Of a stretch of DNA of 64,000 bases, positions 38,081 to 47,931 are shown one piece after another. Below the pieces are notes generated by a model. The model did no database searches, had not been told where the DNA came from, and was given only the letters and a program-made list of their open reading frames with translations. This DNA is from Agrobacterium sp. AGB01. GTDB lineage: Bacteria; Pseudomonadota; Alphaproteobacteria; Rhizobiales; Rhizobiaceae. The translations under genes and the position numbers were made by a program. Each line of letters opens with the position of its first letter. Positions within the stretch are counted from its first letter, which is position 1. The stretch lies in assembly GCF_014851585.1 (NCBI RefSeq), contig NZ_JACVAB010000006.1, forward strand, positions 248,001-312,000, in the 5' to 3' direction.

Positions 38081-38698
38081 ATGACCCGCGAGATTACCGA
38101 AACTGAGGCCGAGCGTCACCGTCAAAAAATGGTCAATCGCAAAGCCGTCCAGGATGCTGAAGTCGCGGGCAAAACAGTCGAAAAGGGGTTGCTGATCGTC
38201 AACACCGGACCCGGTAAAGGCAAATCCACGGCCGCTTTCGGACTGGCATTGCGCATGCTCGGCAATGGACGCCGAGTGGGTGTCGTGCAGTTCATAAAGG
38301 GCGCCTGGGCCACCGGTGAACAACAAGCCTTGACGCTGTTTGGAGACCGCGTCGAATGGCGCACCATGGGCGAAGGTTTCACGTGGGACACTCAGGATTT
38401 GAAACGCGATGTCGCCGCAGCTGCCAAGGCATGGGCGGAAGCAAAGACGCTTATGGAAGACAAAACGATCGGACTTCTTGTCCTCGACGAGTTGAACATT
38501 GCTCTCCGCTATGAATATCTCGACCTCAACGACGTGATCGAGACATTGCAGAACCGTCGCCCCGATTTGCATGTTGTCGTCACCGGCCGGAACGCCAAGC
38601 AGCCGTTGATCGATGCTGCCGATATGGTGACTGAGATGACACTGGTGAAGCACCACTTCAAGGCTGGCGTCAAAGCCCAGGCCGGTATCGAGTTTTAG
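38081..38698 (+). CDS. cobO: Cob(I)yrinic acid a,c-diamide adenosyltransferase CobO
   Basis: 205 residues. CobO adds the 5'-deoxyadenosyl group from ATP to the cobalt. The P-loop NTGPGKGKSTAAFGLALRML lies near residue 40 and VVQFIKGAWATGEQQAL about 67. LLVLDELNIALRYEYLD about 133 and VVVTGRNAKQPLIDAADMVTEM about 165 are characteristic of the CobA/CobO type. It is divergent from the riboswitch and is followed 12 bases later by cobQ. Confidence 0.96.
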   Translation: MTREITETEAERHRQKMVNRKAVQDAEVAGKTVEKGLLIVNTGPGKGKSTAAFGLALRMLGNGRRVGVVQFIKGAWATGEQQALTLFGDRVEWRTMGEGFTWDTQDLKRDVAAAAKAWAEAKTLMEDKTIGLLVLDELNIALRYEYLDLNDVIETLQNRRPDLHVVVTGRNAKQPLIDAADMVTEMTLVKHHFKAGVKAQAGIEF

Positions 38699-38709
38699 GA
38701 TAAAACCAC

Positions 38710-40167
38710 ATGGCAGCACGCGTTCTGATGTTTCAGGGCACCGGCTCTGATGTCGGCAAATCGCTTATGGTCGCAGGCCTTGCCCGCGCCTTTGTCAAAC
38801 GTGGCTTGTCGGTGCTGCCATTCAAACCTCAAAACATGTCCAACAATGCTGCTGTGACCGCTGACGGCGGTGAAATTGGCCGCGCCCAAGCGCTACAGGC
38901 GCGCGCTGCCGGCGTTGCTCTATCTGTTCACATGAACCCGGTGCTGTTGAAGCCGCAAAGCGAAACCGGTGCGCAGGTGGTGGTGCAGGGAAAGGTCATT
39001 GGCAATGCCAAGGCTGCCGATTACCAACATATGAAGGCAGGCCTGATGCCCCATGTGTTAGAGAGTTTGGAACGTCTCAAATCACAGGCTGATCTCGTGC
39101 TGGTCGAAGGTGCCGGCAGTGCTTCCGAGGTCAATCTGCGCGCCAATGATATTGCCAATATGGGATTTGCCCGTGCTGCCGATGCACCTGTCATTCTGAT
39201 CGGCGACATTGACCGAGGGGGCGTTATCGCCAGCCTGGTTGGCACCAAAACGGTTTTGGACCTGGATGATGCCACGATGATCGAGGGATTTATCGTCAAC
39301 CGTTTCCGTGGCGATCCAACACTGTTCGACAATGGAATGCGCATCATTGCCGACAAAACCGGATGGCGCAGCATAGGCCTTCTGCCTCACTTTGCCGAGG
39401 CGCAACAGCTACCGGCCGAAGACGCGCTTGGCCTGAGTGGGCCCGCCACACAAAAGCCCGGCGCAAAAATCCGTATTGCAGTGCCGATCCTGCCGCATAT
39501 TTCCAATTTTGATGATCTTGATCCTCTCGACATGGAAGAGACTGTCGAACTGGTCAGGGTAAGACCCGGACAGACCATTCCAGCCGATTGCGCGCTGGTT
39601 CTCCTGTGCGGATCAAAGTCGACAATTGCTGATCTGGAAGTGCTGAAAAAGTCCGGGCTTGATATCGATATCAAGGCTCACGTCAGACGAGGCGGTTATG
39701 TGCTGGGCCTGTGTGGCGGCTATCAGATGCTGGGCAACACAATCGCCGACCCGAAGGGCATTGAAGGACCGCCAGCCACGGTCAAGGGTTTGGGCCTGCT
39801 TGATGTCGACACCGTTTTGACAGGCGATAAGCGCCTCGCCTCGGTGGCCGGTTCAAGTTTCGACGGCACTTCATTCTCCGGCTATGAAATGCACGTCGGC
39901 GTTACCACTGGTAGAGACTGCGACCGACCGTTTTCATCTGTCGATGATCACATTGAAGGGGCGATTTCACCGGCGGGGCGTGTTTTCGGCACCTACATAC
40001 ACGGTCTTTTTGCCGATGATCGACAAAGAGGCGTGTGGCTGGTGCGGTTAGGTGGCAGCAGTTCGACACTCAATTACGAACAGCAGATTGATGAAGTCCT
40101 TGATCGATTGGCGGCCCATATGGAAGCCCACCTCGATCTGGACGGACTTTTGGCTATCGCCCGATAA
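38710..40167 (+). CDS. cobQ: Cobyric acid synthase CobQ
   Basis: 485 residues. CobQ amidates four side chains (b, d, e, g) of adenosyl-cobyrinic acid a,c-diamide. The N-terminal dethiobiotin-synthetase-like ATP site [20 protein letters not shown] begins at residue 8, with [23 protein letters not shown] after it. The C-terminal glutamine amidotransferase domain has [14 protein letters not shown] near 333 and SGYEMHVG and FGTYIHGLF near the end. It follows cobO directly and its last 14 bases overlap convergent cobD. Confidence 0.96.
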   Translation: MAARVLMFQGTGSDVGKSLMVAGLARAFVKRGLSVLPFKPQNMSNNAAVTADGGEIGRAQALQARAAGVALSVHMNPVLLKPQSETGAQVVVQGKVIGNAKAADYQHMKAGLMPHVLESLERLKSQADLVLVEGAGSASEVNLRANDIANMGFARAADAPVILIGDIDRGGVIASLVGTKTVLDLDDATMIEGFIVNRFRGDPTLFDNGMRIIADKTGWRSIGLLPHFAEAQQLPAEDALGLSGPATQKPGAKIRIAVPILPHISNFDDLDPLDMEETVELVRVRPGQTIPADCALVLLCGSKSTIADLEVLKKSGLDIDIKAHVRRGGYVLGLCGGYQMLGNTIADPKGIEGPPATVKGLGLLDVDTVLTGDKRLASVAGSSFDGTSFSGYEMHVGVTTGRDCDRPFSSVDDHIEGAISPAGRVFGTYIHGLFADDRQRGVWLVRLGGSSSTLNYEQQIDEVLDRLAAHMEAHLDLDGLLAIAR

Positions 40168-41119
40168 CAAGAACCAGACAACCAAATAGCGCAATCAGCA
40201 ATCCATCGGCGATCCGTGTCAGCTTCAACGCGCGACGAATGTCGGCGGCCGTCAAGTCACGACGTCCACCTCTGCCCATAAAACGTGCCTCAATCATCTG
40301 GCCATCATAGGAACGCGGGCCAGCAAGCGCGTAGCCCAAAGCACCGGCCAGTGCCGCTTCCGGCCATCCAGCGTTGGGAGAGCGATGATGATGCGCATCA
40401 CGTTTGATGGCATTCAGCGCACGCTTGGGAGACGCATCCTTTACGAACACGGCAGCGACTACGAACAGATAACCAGTCAGACGCGAGGCTGGCAGATTGA
40501 CCAGGTCATCTAGCTTGGCTGATGCCTTGCCAAAGGCTTCATAACGCTTGTTGCGGTGGCCGATCATGCTGTCTGCTGTGTTGATAGCCTTATAGGCTGC
40601 GCCACCGGGCAAACCCAACATGCCGATCCAGAAAGCGGGGGCAACGATGCCATCGGAAAAATTTTCAGCCAGACTTTCAATTGCTGCCCGGCAGACGGCC
40701 GCTTCGTCAAGCTGATCCGGGTCCCGGCCGACAATCATCGACACGGCTTTGCGACCACCTTCCAACCCTTCGGTTTCAAGTGCGACGGCAACCGCCTCGA
40801 CATGCTGCTCAAGGCTTTTCTGTGCAGGCAATGCAGCGCAAACGATCGCCACAAACAAAAGGCCTAGGGGCAGAAGAAATAAAACGGACTGCACCAGCGA
40901 TGCCAGAAAAATGGTCACAACCAGCAAAACAATCAACGTCGTCATACCCATGACTTTTCGTTTTGCAAAATCGTCACTCTCCCGGTTCCATTTTCTATCG
41001 AGGAGCGCAATAAACGAACCAACCCATGTCACGGGGTGCCCGATACGGGCAAAAAGCCAGTTCGGATAACCGGTGAACCGTTCGATCAGCAGCGACAGGA
41101 AGGCGAGAGCGAAAAACAT
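40154..41119 (-). CDS. cobD: Adenosylcobinamide-phosphate synthase CobD (CbiB type), membrane protein
   Basis: 321 residues from the ATG at 41119; the open frame upstream antisense to cobC is ignored. The protein has several hydrophobic segments (e.g. [15 protein letters not shown] at the start, [27 protein letters not shown] split around 65-95, and [13 protein letters not shown] at the end). It attaches aminopropanol phosphate to cobyric acid. Family motifs include [36 protein letters not shown] about 145 and [19 protein letters not shown]. Its start codon shares CATG with the divergent cobC, and its 3' end overlaps cobQ by 14 bases. Confidence 0.94.
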   Translation of the reverse strand: MFFALAFLSLLIERFTGYPNWLFARIGHPVTWVGSFIALLDRKWNRESDDFAKRKVMGMTTLIVLLVVTIFLASLVQSVLFLLPLGLLFVAIVCAALPAQKSLEQHVEAVAVALETEGLEGGRKAVSMIVGRDPDQLDEAAVCRAAIESLAENFSDGIVAPAFWIGMLGLPGGAAYKAINTADSMIGHRNKRYEAFGKASAKLDDLVNLPASRLTGYLFVVAAVFVKDASPKRALNAIKRDAHHHRSPNAGWPEAALAGALGYALAGPRSYDGQMIEARFMGRGGRRDLTAADIRRALKLTRIADGLLIALFGCLVLVIGR

Positions 41120-42149
41120 GGACAGTCCAATAGCAGAAAAGATTGAGCCTGTGATCCTGCACGGTGGAAATCTTGCCCGCGCCCGTAGCCTGTTTCCACA
41201 GGCGCCAAACCCCTGGATCGATCTTTCGACCGGCATCAATCCAATTTCCTATCCACATTCGCCCATTCCGGCGGAGGCTCTTTCACGTCTGCCAGAACCG
41301 GCATTGGCAGAGGTCCTTAGAGAACGCGCGGCACGCGCCTATGGGGCAACCTCTGCTGCCCACGTTGCGGCGGCACCGGGCACGCAGATCTTGCTGCCGC
41401 TGGTTTCTGAGCTGGCAAAAAAATCGGCGAAACCAAAAGCCGTTATTCTATCACCTACCTATGCCGAACATGCCCGCGCTGCACGATTGAATGGGTTTGA
41501 TGTGATCGAGACGGATGACTTTGCGACGCTTTCAACGGCGGATCTCGCCATCGTCGTCAATCCAAACAATCCGACCGGTCGCGTCATCTCGAAGTCGGAC
41601 CTTTTAGCGCTGGCCACAGCACTGAAGGAAAAAGATGGCACGCTGATTGTCGATGAAGCATTTGGTGACGCTGGCGACGGTTATGAAAGCTTGTGCGGTG
41701 ATGTCGATCAGGGGGGTATTGTTGTGTTACGCTCATTCGGCAAGTTTTACGGCATGGCCGGTTTAAGACTTGGCTTTGCAGTTACAACGCCGCAGACCGC
41801 TGGCCTGTTGGAAAGCCGTCTCGGTCCCTGGGCCATTTCCGGTCCCGCGCTCCACATTGCCACGGAAGCACTGAACGACAAACATTGGCAGGTGGATATG
41901 CGCCTGCACCTTCGGCAAAAGTCAGAACGACTGGATGAAGTGCTGGACGCTGCAGGCCTGACGGTATCAGGTGGCACCAATCTCTTCCGGCTGGTCCGCC
42001 ATGAAAATGCCGCCAAGATTTTCAGCTATCTTGGCGAACATGGCATTCTGGTGCGCGCATTTGAAGAGAGACCGCAAGATTTGCGTTTCGGACTGCCGGG
42101 ACGGCAGGAAGAATGGCAGCGGCTTCGTGATGCCTTGAAAGGCATATAA
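41118..42149 (+). CDS. cobC: CobC, PLP-dependent threonine-phosphate decarboxylase-like protein
   Basis: 343 residues from the ATG at 41118, with AAGGCGAGAG upstream. The class I aminotransferase fold is clear: HGGNLARARSLFPQAPNPWIDLSTGINP near the start, VNPNNPTGR about 156, DEAFGD about 180 and the PLP-Lys stretch LRSFGKFYGMAGLRLGF about 205. It resembles the enzyme that makes (R)-1-amino-2-propanol phosphate from threonine phosphate, the substrate of CobD. It shares CATG with cobD. A terminator hairpin follows the stop. Confidence 0.92.
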   Translation: MDSPIAEKIEPVILHGGNLARARSLFPQAPNPWIDLSTGINPISYPHSPIPAEALSRLPEPALAEVLRERAARAYGATSAAHVAAAPGTQILLPLVSELAKKSAKPKAVILSPTYAEHARAARLNGFDVIETDDFATLSTADLAIVVNPNNPTGRVISKSDLLALATALKEKDGTLIVDEAFGDAGDGYESLCGDVDQGGIVVLRSFGKFYGMAGLRLGFAVTTPQTAGLLESRLGPWAISGPALHIATEALNDKHWQVDMRLHLRQKSERLDEVLDAAGLTVSGGTNLFRLVRHENAAKIFSYLGEHGILVRAFEERPQDLRFGLPGRQEEWQRLRDALKGI

Positions 42150-42153
42150 AAAA

Positions 42154-42175
42154 ATCCCCGGTCTCGACCGGGGAT
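42154..42175. terminator. Bidirectional terminator between cobC and fuconate dehydratase
   Basis: Near-perfect hairpin atccccggtctcgaccggggat with T-rich sequence on both sides (cttatt on plus, TTTTTTTAT on minus). It separates the cobalamin locus from the sugar cluster. Confidence 0.9.
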
Positions 42176-42194
42176 CTTATTGGCTTAATCAGTA

Positions 42195-43472
42195 TCAACC
42201 CTTGAAGGTATATTCCGCAATCGACGCGGGCTTCATTTCAATGGAGAAGCCTGGCAGTTTTGGCGGCATATAGGCAGCCTCACGGATATCGCAGGGCTCG
42301 ATGAAGTGCTCATGCAGGTGGTCGACATATTCGATCACACGCCCTTCTTTGGTGCCGGAAACCACCAGATAGTCGATCATCGACAGGTGCTGAACATATT
42401 CGCAAAGACCAACACCACCGGCATGTGGCCAAACCGGAAGATTGTATTTCGCAGCAATCAACAACACGGCCAGAACTTCATTCAGGCCGCCCATACGGCA
42501 TGAATCGATCTGTACGACGTCAATCGCACCTTCAGCGATGAACTGCTTGAACATGATACGGTTCTGGCACATTTCACCAGTCGCAACCTTCACATCGCCA
42601 ATCGCCTGACGGATCTTGCGGTGGCCGGCAATATCATCCGGGCTGGTTGGCTCTTCGATGAAGAACGGCTTGGAGAAGGCCAGCTTGTTGACCCACGCGA
42701 TTGCCTGATCAACTTCCCAGACCTGGTTGGCGTCGATCATCAGATAACGATCCGGACCAATCACTTCACGTGCAATCGTCAGACGGCGGATATCGTCTTC
42801 CAGATCACGGCCAACCTTCATCTTGACGTGGTTGAAACCGGCATCAATGGCTTCCTTGCAGAGACGACGCAACTTGTCGTCGTCATAACCCAGCCATCCG
42901 GCAGAGGTTGTGTAGCAGGGATAACCTTCATTTTTCAGCGTCTCAACACGGGCCGCTTTACCGGCTTCCGCCTTCTTGAGAATAGCCAGCGCATCTTCAC
43001 GCGACAAAACGTCGGTCAGGTAACGATAGTCAACGATATCTGCTATTTCTTCTGCGCTCATATCGGCGACCAGCTGCCAGACCGGCTTGCCAGCCTGCTT
43101 GGCCAAGAGATCCCAGACGGCATTGACGACGGCACCGGTGGCCAGATGCATGGCACCCTTATCCGGACCGATCCAGCGCAGCTGGCTGTCGCTGGTCAGG
43201 TGACGCCAGTATTGACCCGGATTTTCCAAGACCTTGGCAAGGTCGGTACCGATGACGAGGTGGCTCATCGCCTTGATCGCCATGCAGCAAATGTCATTGC
43301 CGCGGCCGATGGTGAAGGTCAGGCCGTGGCCTTCCAGACCATCCGTGTCGGTTTTCAGCACCACATAGGCGGCCGAATAATCCGGATCGGGGTTCATGGC
43401 GTCAGAACCGTCAAGGCTCTGGGAGGTCGGGAAACGCAGGTCGTATACTTTAAGGTCGGTAATCTTGGTCAT
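42195..43472 (-). CDS. fucD: L-fuconate dehydratase (enolase superfamily)
   Basis: 425 residues, close to known L-fuconate dehydratases. It removes water from L-fuconate to give 2-keto-3-deoxy-L-fuconate. The start DLKVYDLRFPTSQSLDGSDAMNPDPDYS is diagnostic. The active-site stretches are FNHVKMKVGRDLEDD about 213 with the KxK pair, LMIDANQVWEVDQA about 247, FIEEPTSPDDIAGHRKI about 273 and WPHAGGVGLCEYVQHLS about 352. It is the last gene of a long minus-strand operon. Activity on L-galactonate or related acids is possible. Confidence 0.9.
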   Translation of the reverse strand: MTKITDLKVYDLRFPTSQSLDGSDAMNPDPDYSAAYVVLKTDTDGLEGHGLTFTIGRGNDICCMAIKAMSHLVIGTDLAKVLENPGQYWRHLTSDSQLRWIGPDKGAMHLATGAVVNAVWDLLAKQAGKPVWQLVADMSAEEIADIVDYRYLTDVLSREDALAILKKAEAGKAARVETLKNEGYPCYTTSAGWLGYDDDKLRRLCKEAIDAGFNHVKMKVGRDLEDDIRRLTIAREVIGPDRYLMIDANQVWEVDQAIAWVNKLAFSKPFFIEEPTSPDDIAGHRKIRQAIGDVKVATGEMCQNRIMFKQFIAEGAIDVVQIDSCRMGGLNEVLAVLLIAAKYNLPVWPHAGGVGLCEYVQHLSMIDYLVVSGTKEGRVIEYVDHLHEHFIEPCDIREAAYMPPKLPGFSIEMKPASIAEYTFKG

Positions 43473-43507
43473 GGCCGGTTACTCGCGGTCAGGGAAAATA
43501 AAGGTTC

Positions 43508-43837
43508 TCAGTCGTGGTGGAATGTTTCTTCCATCATAGCCCACCACTCTCCATCCTTGCGGCTTTCAAGCGGTTGCTGACAGGGAATGGTGAAAGACCA
43601 CCATTCCTGATTTTTGGGGTCGGCAGCGATACGGGCCATATCGGCTTCATAATCCGTGCCGTGATATTCCCAGTATCCGAAAAGCAGGTTTTCCGGCTCG
43701 CGCAGGAAGATCGTGTAGTTGCGGATATTGCTTTTGCTGATCAGTTCCAGAACTTCCGGCCATACCGCAGCATGAAGCCGCTTGTACTCCGCAATCATGT
43801 CCGGCTTGACGCCAATGACCATGCCCATGCGCTGCAT
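43508..43837 (-). CDS. L-rhamnose mutarotase family protein (RhaM/DUF718)
   Basis: 109 residues with ribosome binding site AGGAG. RhaM-type mutarotases interconvert the ring forms of 6-deoxy sugars before enzyme action. Features: MQRMGMVIGVKPDMIAEYKRLHAAVWPEVL with the conserved His, NYTIFLRE, FGYWEYHG and the end EWWAMMEETFHHD. Gene context with fuconate dehydratase suggests L-fucose or L-galactose as the real substrate instead of rhamnose, but that is inference. Confidence 0.88.
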   Translation of the reverse strand: MQRMGMVIGVKPDMIAEYKRLHAAVWPEVLELISKSNIRNYTIFLREPENLLFGYWEYHGTDYEADMARIAADPKNQEWWSFTIPCQQPLESRKDGEWWAMMEETFHHD

Positions 43838-43849
43838 TGATAACTCCTG

Positions 43850-44983
43850 TTACTGCTTTATGGTCGCCATTGCAGCGCGAAGACGCGTCTGCGGCAGATT
43901 GAGGCCGAGCTTTTCAGCCCACGCGATAACCGGTGCGATACGACGGCGTTTTTTCTCGTCGTGATTGCTGGCAATGTCGGCGAGCCGATGGGCGAGGTAC
44001 GGGTTGAGAAAACGCTCGCGAACATGGTCCACATAGGTCTTTGCCTCAGTCCCCAAACCGTCAGCGGCAAACAGCGGCAGAACCTCTTCATGCCAGACGG
44101 CTTCAAGATCAGCACGCAGGTCCGAATCTGCCATCGCTTCGCGGACGGTCTCATGCTTGGCACGCGCATCAACCAACCAACGTTCGGCCAGATAGCTGTG
44201 ACCAAGATTGAGAAGATAGAGCTTCAGGTTTTCGTAATGATCGAGATCATCGGTCAAAACGAGATGAGGGTGCACACAGGGCAATGTCAGCCCGGCCTGA
44301 TTTTCAACAGCCCAGATTGCGTAGGGTTCTGCAACCGCACCAACCGGCTCAATCGGTTCCGAAACAATCCGGTCAACGAGGCTGTTGGCAAAACGGCACT
44401 TTTCCGTCAGGTAGAAGGTGAAACCAGCAGGCAGTTGCCAACTGTCGGCAAGTCCACGGACGATATCCTTCAACCGGTCGCCATTACGCGGGATCAGTTC
44501 GCAAGGGAAAATCGAGATTTCACTTTCCGGGTGAAGTTGCCAGCGCTCCAGCAGCAACAAGCACAGCTTGGCCGGAAAGCTTTTTGGAGCCCGGGTAAAA
44601 TCATCAGCCAATTCGACGGTATCGTCCGAATCCAGCTCATAACCCTTGTCGCCGGTGTTTGAGATAATCACCTTCGCAACAGAGGCAATCTCGCGAACGG
44701 TCTGCCAATCCTGGTTCGCACTCAGGCCAAACGCCACAGCCATGCCACGACGCTCCTCATCAACAGCGACGCCGTTTTTCAGACCACGGATACGCACCGG
44801 ATAGCCATTGGGTTTACCCAGTGCAGCGATACGTGTCGCACTCTGTGCGTTGCCTGTTGTCTGGACAATGGCAATCTTGCCAAGCGCCTTGCCCGCTTCC
44901 AGTGCTTCCGATACGAAGAGGTCGGCATGCGCCAGGAGAAAACGACTTGTCCCGAACTGCAGGATGGGAGTGGCTTCGCTCAT
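43850..44983 (-). CDS. Mannitol dehydrogenase-family oxidoreductase, probable tagaturonate reductase
   Basis: 377 residues, shorter than enteric UxaB (about 480). It has the polyol long-chain dehydrogenase pattern: LQFGTSRFLLAHADLFVSEA near the start, VIISNTGDKGYEL about 105, and IFPCELIPRNGDRLK about 157 where the sugar acid binds. Members reduce D-tagaturonate or D-fructuronate, or oxidise mannitol. The neighbours L-galactonate 5-dehydrogenase and altronate dehydratase point to reduction of tagaturonate to altronate. It overlaps the upstream gene by four bases. Confidence 0.75.
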   Translation of the reverse strand: MSEATPILQFGTSRFLLAHADLFVSEALEAGKALGKIAIVQTTGNAQSATRIAALGKPNGYPVRIRGLKNGVAVDEERRGMAVAFGLSANQDWQTVREIASVAKVIISNTGDKGYELDSDDTVELADDFTRAPKSFPAKLCLLLLERWQLHPESEISIFPCELIPRNGDRLKDIVRGLADSWQLPAGFTFYLTEKCRFANSLVDRIVSEPIEPVGAVAEPYAIWAVENQAGLTLPCVHPHLVLTDDLDHYENLKLYLLNLGHSYLAERWLVDARAKHETVREAMADSDLRADLEAVWHEEVLPLFAADGLGTEAKTYVDHVRERFLNPYLAHRLADIASNHDEKKRRRIAPVIAWAEKLGLNLPQTRLRAAMATIKQ

Positions 44984-45990
44984 TGAACCTCAACCATGCC
45001 TTTCACAACGCCAGCTGCCGGATCAAGCAGACCAGAAAACTTCTCCGGAACCTCTGTGAGTGTCATGCGGTGTGTGATCAAGGCATCCGGCACGCCACCG
45101 CTGCGCTGTGCAGCAATGACCCGTTCAAAATCCTCAATGGTTGCGTTTCGGCTGCCGAGCAGTGTGGTTTCCCGCTTATGGAACTCAGGGTCGTTGAAGG
45201 TAATGTCGCTGCTGACGATCGAGACCAGCACGTACGTGCCGCCGTGACCGACGAAGGAAAAACCACGCTCCATGGCCTTCGAATTGCCTGTTGCATCAAA
45301 AACAGCATCAAAGAAATCGCCACCGGTAATCTCCGACAGCCTGTCCTTGTCGCCATCGCCGAGCTGAACGGTCTCATCGACACCAAGGTGTTTCTTGCAG
45401 AAATCCAGACGGTCTGTGCGTCCGTCAATGACAGTGACGCGTCCGCCATCAAGCTTTGCAAAGACAGCAACGGCCATGCCGATGGGACCACCGCCAACGA
45501 TCAAAACATTCTGGCCTTTTTCGACTTTGGCGCGGCGAACGGCGTGTGCGCCAATTGCCAAGAACTCCGTCATTGCCGCCTGATCGAGGCTCAAGCCTTC
45601 AGCCTTGAGAACGAATTGCTGCGGGACGCTGAGATATTCTGCCATGCCGCCGTCGCGATGCACGCCCAGAACTCCGATATTGCGGCAGCAATTGCTCTTG
45701 CCTTTGAGGCAAGCGCTGCAGTGACCGCAAGAGATATAAGGAATGATCGTGACGACATCGCCCTTGGCAAGGGTGCTTCCCTGCGGTGCCTCTTCCATGG
45801 TCCCGGACAACTCATGTCCCATGATACGCGGATAGGACAGATAAGGCTGATTGCCAGTGAAGATGTGCAGATCGGTACCGCACACACCAATGCGTCGTAC
45901 ACGCACCAGCACTTCGCCATCGCCACGTGACGGCATGTCCTTGTCAACGGCTGTCAGTGTTCCGGGAGAATCGCAGCTTATTGCAAGCAT
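44980..45990 (-). CDS. lgoD: Zinc alcohol dehydrogenase, probable L-galactonate 5-dehydrogenase
   Basis: 336 residues from the ATG at 45990, with AGG ten bases upstream. It has the medium-chain zinc dehydrogenase layout: RIGVCGTDLHIFTGNQP near 33, GHELSGT with the catalytic zinc His, the structural zinc Cys cluster CGHCSACLKGKSNCC about 90, and the NAD site VLIVGGGPIGMAVAVFAK about 165. Stretches GNQPYLSYPR, VHRDGGMAEYLSVP and NDPEFHKRETTLLGSRNAT match E. coli LgoD closely, which oxidises L-galactonate to D-tagaturonate. Oxidation of 2-keto-3-deoxy-fuconate is an alternative. Confidence 0.8.
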   Translation of the reverse strand: MLAISCDSPGTLTAVDKDMPSRGDGEVLVRVRRIGVCGTDLHIFTGNQPYLSYPRIMGHELSGTMEEAPQGSTLAKGDVVTIIPYISCGHCSACLKGKSNCCRNIGVLGVHRDGGMAEYLSVPQQFVLKAEGLSLDQAAMTEFLAIGAHAVRRAKVEKGQNVLIVGGGPIGMAVAVFAKLDGGRVTVIDGRTDRLDFCKKHLGVDETVQLGDGDKDRLSEITGGDFFDAVFDATGNSKAMERGFSFVGHGGTYVLVSIVSSDITFNDPEFHKRETTLLGSRNATIEDFERVIAAQRSGGVPDALITHRMTLTEVPEKFSGLLDPAAGVVKGMVEVQ

Positions 45991-45994
45991 CACA

Positions 45995-46837
45995 TCACCT
46001 GTTTTCAGAAGACGACCGTCGGGCGGTCAGATTGTAGAAAGAAACGGCGTTTCCACCGAAGACGGCATCGTGATGCTGTTGCGGCACGATATCGCGGCAC
46101 ATCTCCACCCAGCCGGAATAATCGCCAGCAAGCCGCAGCACAGGCCAGTCACTGCCCCAGATCACGCGCGAAGGACCGAAAAGCTCAAGGATCGTTTCCG
46201 CGTAAGGACGGACAGCCTGAGGTTTCTGATCACCGGCCTCGGTCAGCAGACCCGACAATTTGCAAGTTACATTAGGCAAGCCTGCCAATGAGGCCATGTT
46301 CTGACGCCATTCGGTGTAATGGCCGGTCGCTATCCAAGGTTTGGCACCATGGTCGATAACCACTGGAAGATCAGGATGGCGTGAGACAAATTTGAAAAGT
46401 GCGGGCAGATGTCGAGGCAAAACCAACGCGTCGAACACGAGACCACAGGCAATCATCGCACCGATTGCCGGGTCCAGCGCGGGATCATCGATCCAATTGT
46501 CGTCTTCCAAACCCTGCAACATGGGCCGAAAACCCTTAAGCACCGGATTGGCAGACAATGCCTTGATGGCCTCTACAGTCCCCGGGGCCTTCAAATCCGT
46601 CCAGCCAACCACACCTTTGATAAAGCTGTTATTGGCCGCCAGATCGAGCATATAGGCGGTGTCCGCCTCGCTCTCCATCGTCTGGACTAGAACGGTGCCG
46701 TCAATGGACTGCGCGTCCAGCAAAGGCTTCAGATCCTGAGGGGAGAAATCCCGGTAGATAGCCTCCAAGGACGGCGGAGGCCATTGGCCCTGCCGGTCCT
46801 TCATAAGCCAGAAATGCTGATGGGCATCGATCCGCAT
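45995..46837 (-). CDS. Amidohydrolase of COG3618, probable L-fucono/L-galactono-lactonase
   Basis: 280 residues from the ATG at 46837. The metal site starts at MRIDAHQHFWL (HxH), with VIDHGAKPW about 165 and WGSDWPVLRL about 240 carrying the catalytic Asp. COG3618 members hydrolyse sugar lactones, including L-fucono-1,5-lactone. It would open the lactone made by the dehydrogenase encoded just upstream. The gene begins six bases after the end of that dehydrogenase, and the next gene begins right after it, so these are coupled. Confidence 0.85.
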   Translation of the reverse strand: MRIDAHQHFWLMKDRQGQWPPPSLEAIYRDFSPQDLKPLLDAQSIDGTVLVQTMESEADTAYMLDLAANNSFIKGVVGWTDLKAPGTVEAIKALSANPVLKGFRPMLQGLEDDNWIDDPALDPAIGAMIACGLVFDALVLPRHLPALFKFVSRHPDLPVVIDHGAKPWIATGHYTEWRQNMASLAGLPNVTCKLSGLLTEAGDQKPQAVRPYAETILELFGPSRVIWGSDWPVLRLAGDYSGWVEMCRDIVPQQHHDAVFGGNAVSFYNLTARRSSSENR

Positions 46838-46842
46838 GTCGA

Positions 46843-47856
46843 TCAAGCCTTGCCGCCAGGAACCGGTGCGCCCTCGGCAATCAGGCCGCGCTTGCGCAAC
46901 TCGGCCCAGAATTCGGCAGGCACGTCTTCCTCGAACCACTCGATGTTCGAGGTCAGCTGGCTTGCGTTGCGCGCACCCGAAACCACCGTGACGGAGGCAG
47001 GATGGGCAAGAGGAAATTGCAAGGCTGCTGCCTGCAACTTGACGCCAGTGTCAGCGCAAACCGCTTCCAGTGCTTCAACACTTTTGACGATATCAGCCGG
47101 TGCATCGGCATAGTTGAACTTCTTGTTGCCTGCCAAAATGCCGGAGTTGAACGCGCCGGCGATGACGATCGCGGTGCCAGCCTTGGCGCAATTGTCCATG
47201 AAGGCGAGGCTCTGCTGTTCCAGTAGTGTGTAGCGACCGGCCAGCATGGCAACATCAACGTCGAAAACCTGCATGGCATCACGAATGACTTCCCACTCGT
47301 TGACGCCAAGGCCAACAGCCTTGACCGACCCTTCGTCACGCAGCTTTGCAAGCGCCTTGAAACCGCCGCCAGAGGTCAACTGCTCCCAGTAATGCGGGTG
47401 CTTTTCACCATGCGTCGCAGAGCCGATGTCGTGGATGTAAAGAATATCAGGTCTCAGAATTCCAAGACGCTGCTGGCTGGCGTCAAACGAACGCAAAATG
47501 CCATCATAAGAATAGTCGTAGTTCGGGCGGAACGGCAGCGGAGCGACATAGGCATCCTCCTCCGGACCGACCGTATCGTCAGGAACCATTACGCGACCAA
47601 CCTTGGTGCTGACGGTGTAATCCTTGCGATCATGTTCGGTCAGCATCGTGCCGAGACGACGCTCCGAACGAGTGTAACCGTAAAACGGTGCTGTATCGAA
47701 ATAACGAATGCCACTTTCCCATGCCTTGTCGAAAGCACCCTTCGATTCTTCGTAAGGTGTGACACGGTAAAGATTGCCCATTTGGGCGCAGCCAAGCCCC
47801 ATAAGGGTAACGTCAACGGAGCGGCGGGGCAGCTTGCGCGTATCGGATACTTTCAT
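46843..47856 (-). CDS. Aldo/keto reductase, probable L-fucose/L-galactose 1-dehydrogenase
   Basis: 337 residues of the aldo/keto reductase barrel: GLGCAQMGNLYR near 22, FDTAPFYGYTRSERRLG about 53-69 with the catalytic Asp and Tyr, and DILYIHDIGS about 138. It resembles D-threo-aldose 1-dehydrogenase, which oxidises L-fucose and related L-sugars with NAD(P) to their lactones. L-galactose has the same ring configuration as L-fucose and is a plausible second substrate. It lies between the importer genes and the lactonase. Confidence 0.85.
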   Translation of the reverse strand: MKVSDTRKLPRRSVDVTLMGLGCAQMGNLYRVTPYEESKGAFDKAWESGIRYFDTAPFYGYTRSERRLGTMLTEHDRKDYTVSTKVGRVMVPDDTVGPEEDAYVAPLPFRPNYDYSYDGILRSFDASQQRLGILRPDILYIHDIGSATHGEKHPHYWEQLTSGGGFKALAKLRDEGSVKAVGLGVNEWEVIRDAMQVFDVDVAMLAGRYTLLEQQSLAFMDNCAKAGTAIVIAGAFNSGILAGNKKFNYADAPADIVKSVEALEAVCADTGVKLQAAALQFPLAHPASVTVVSGARNASQLTSNIEWFEEDVPAEFWAELRKRGLIAEGAPVPGGKA

Positions 47857-47931
47857 CGTCTGGCACTTTCAATCAGGCGTTTGCAGGAGAAACCGGCGCG
47901 CCGCCTGTTGCGACGCGCCCTGTCTGGCAGA

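Noticed and set aside
44821..45930. 369-codon open frame on plus opposite the zinc dehydrogenase
   Set aside because: Antisense to a recognisable dehydrogenase; no start signal or domain.
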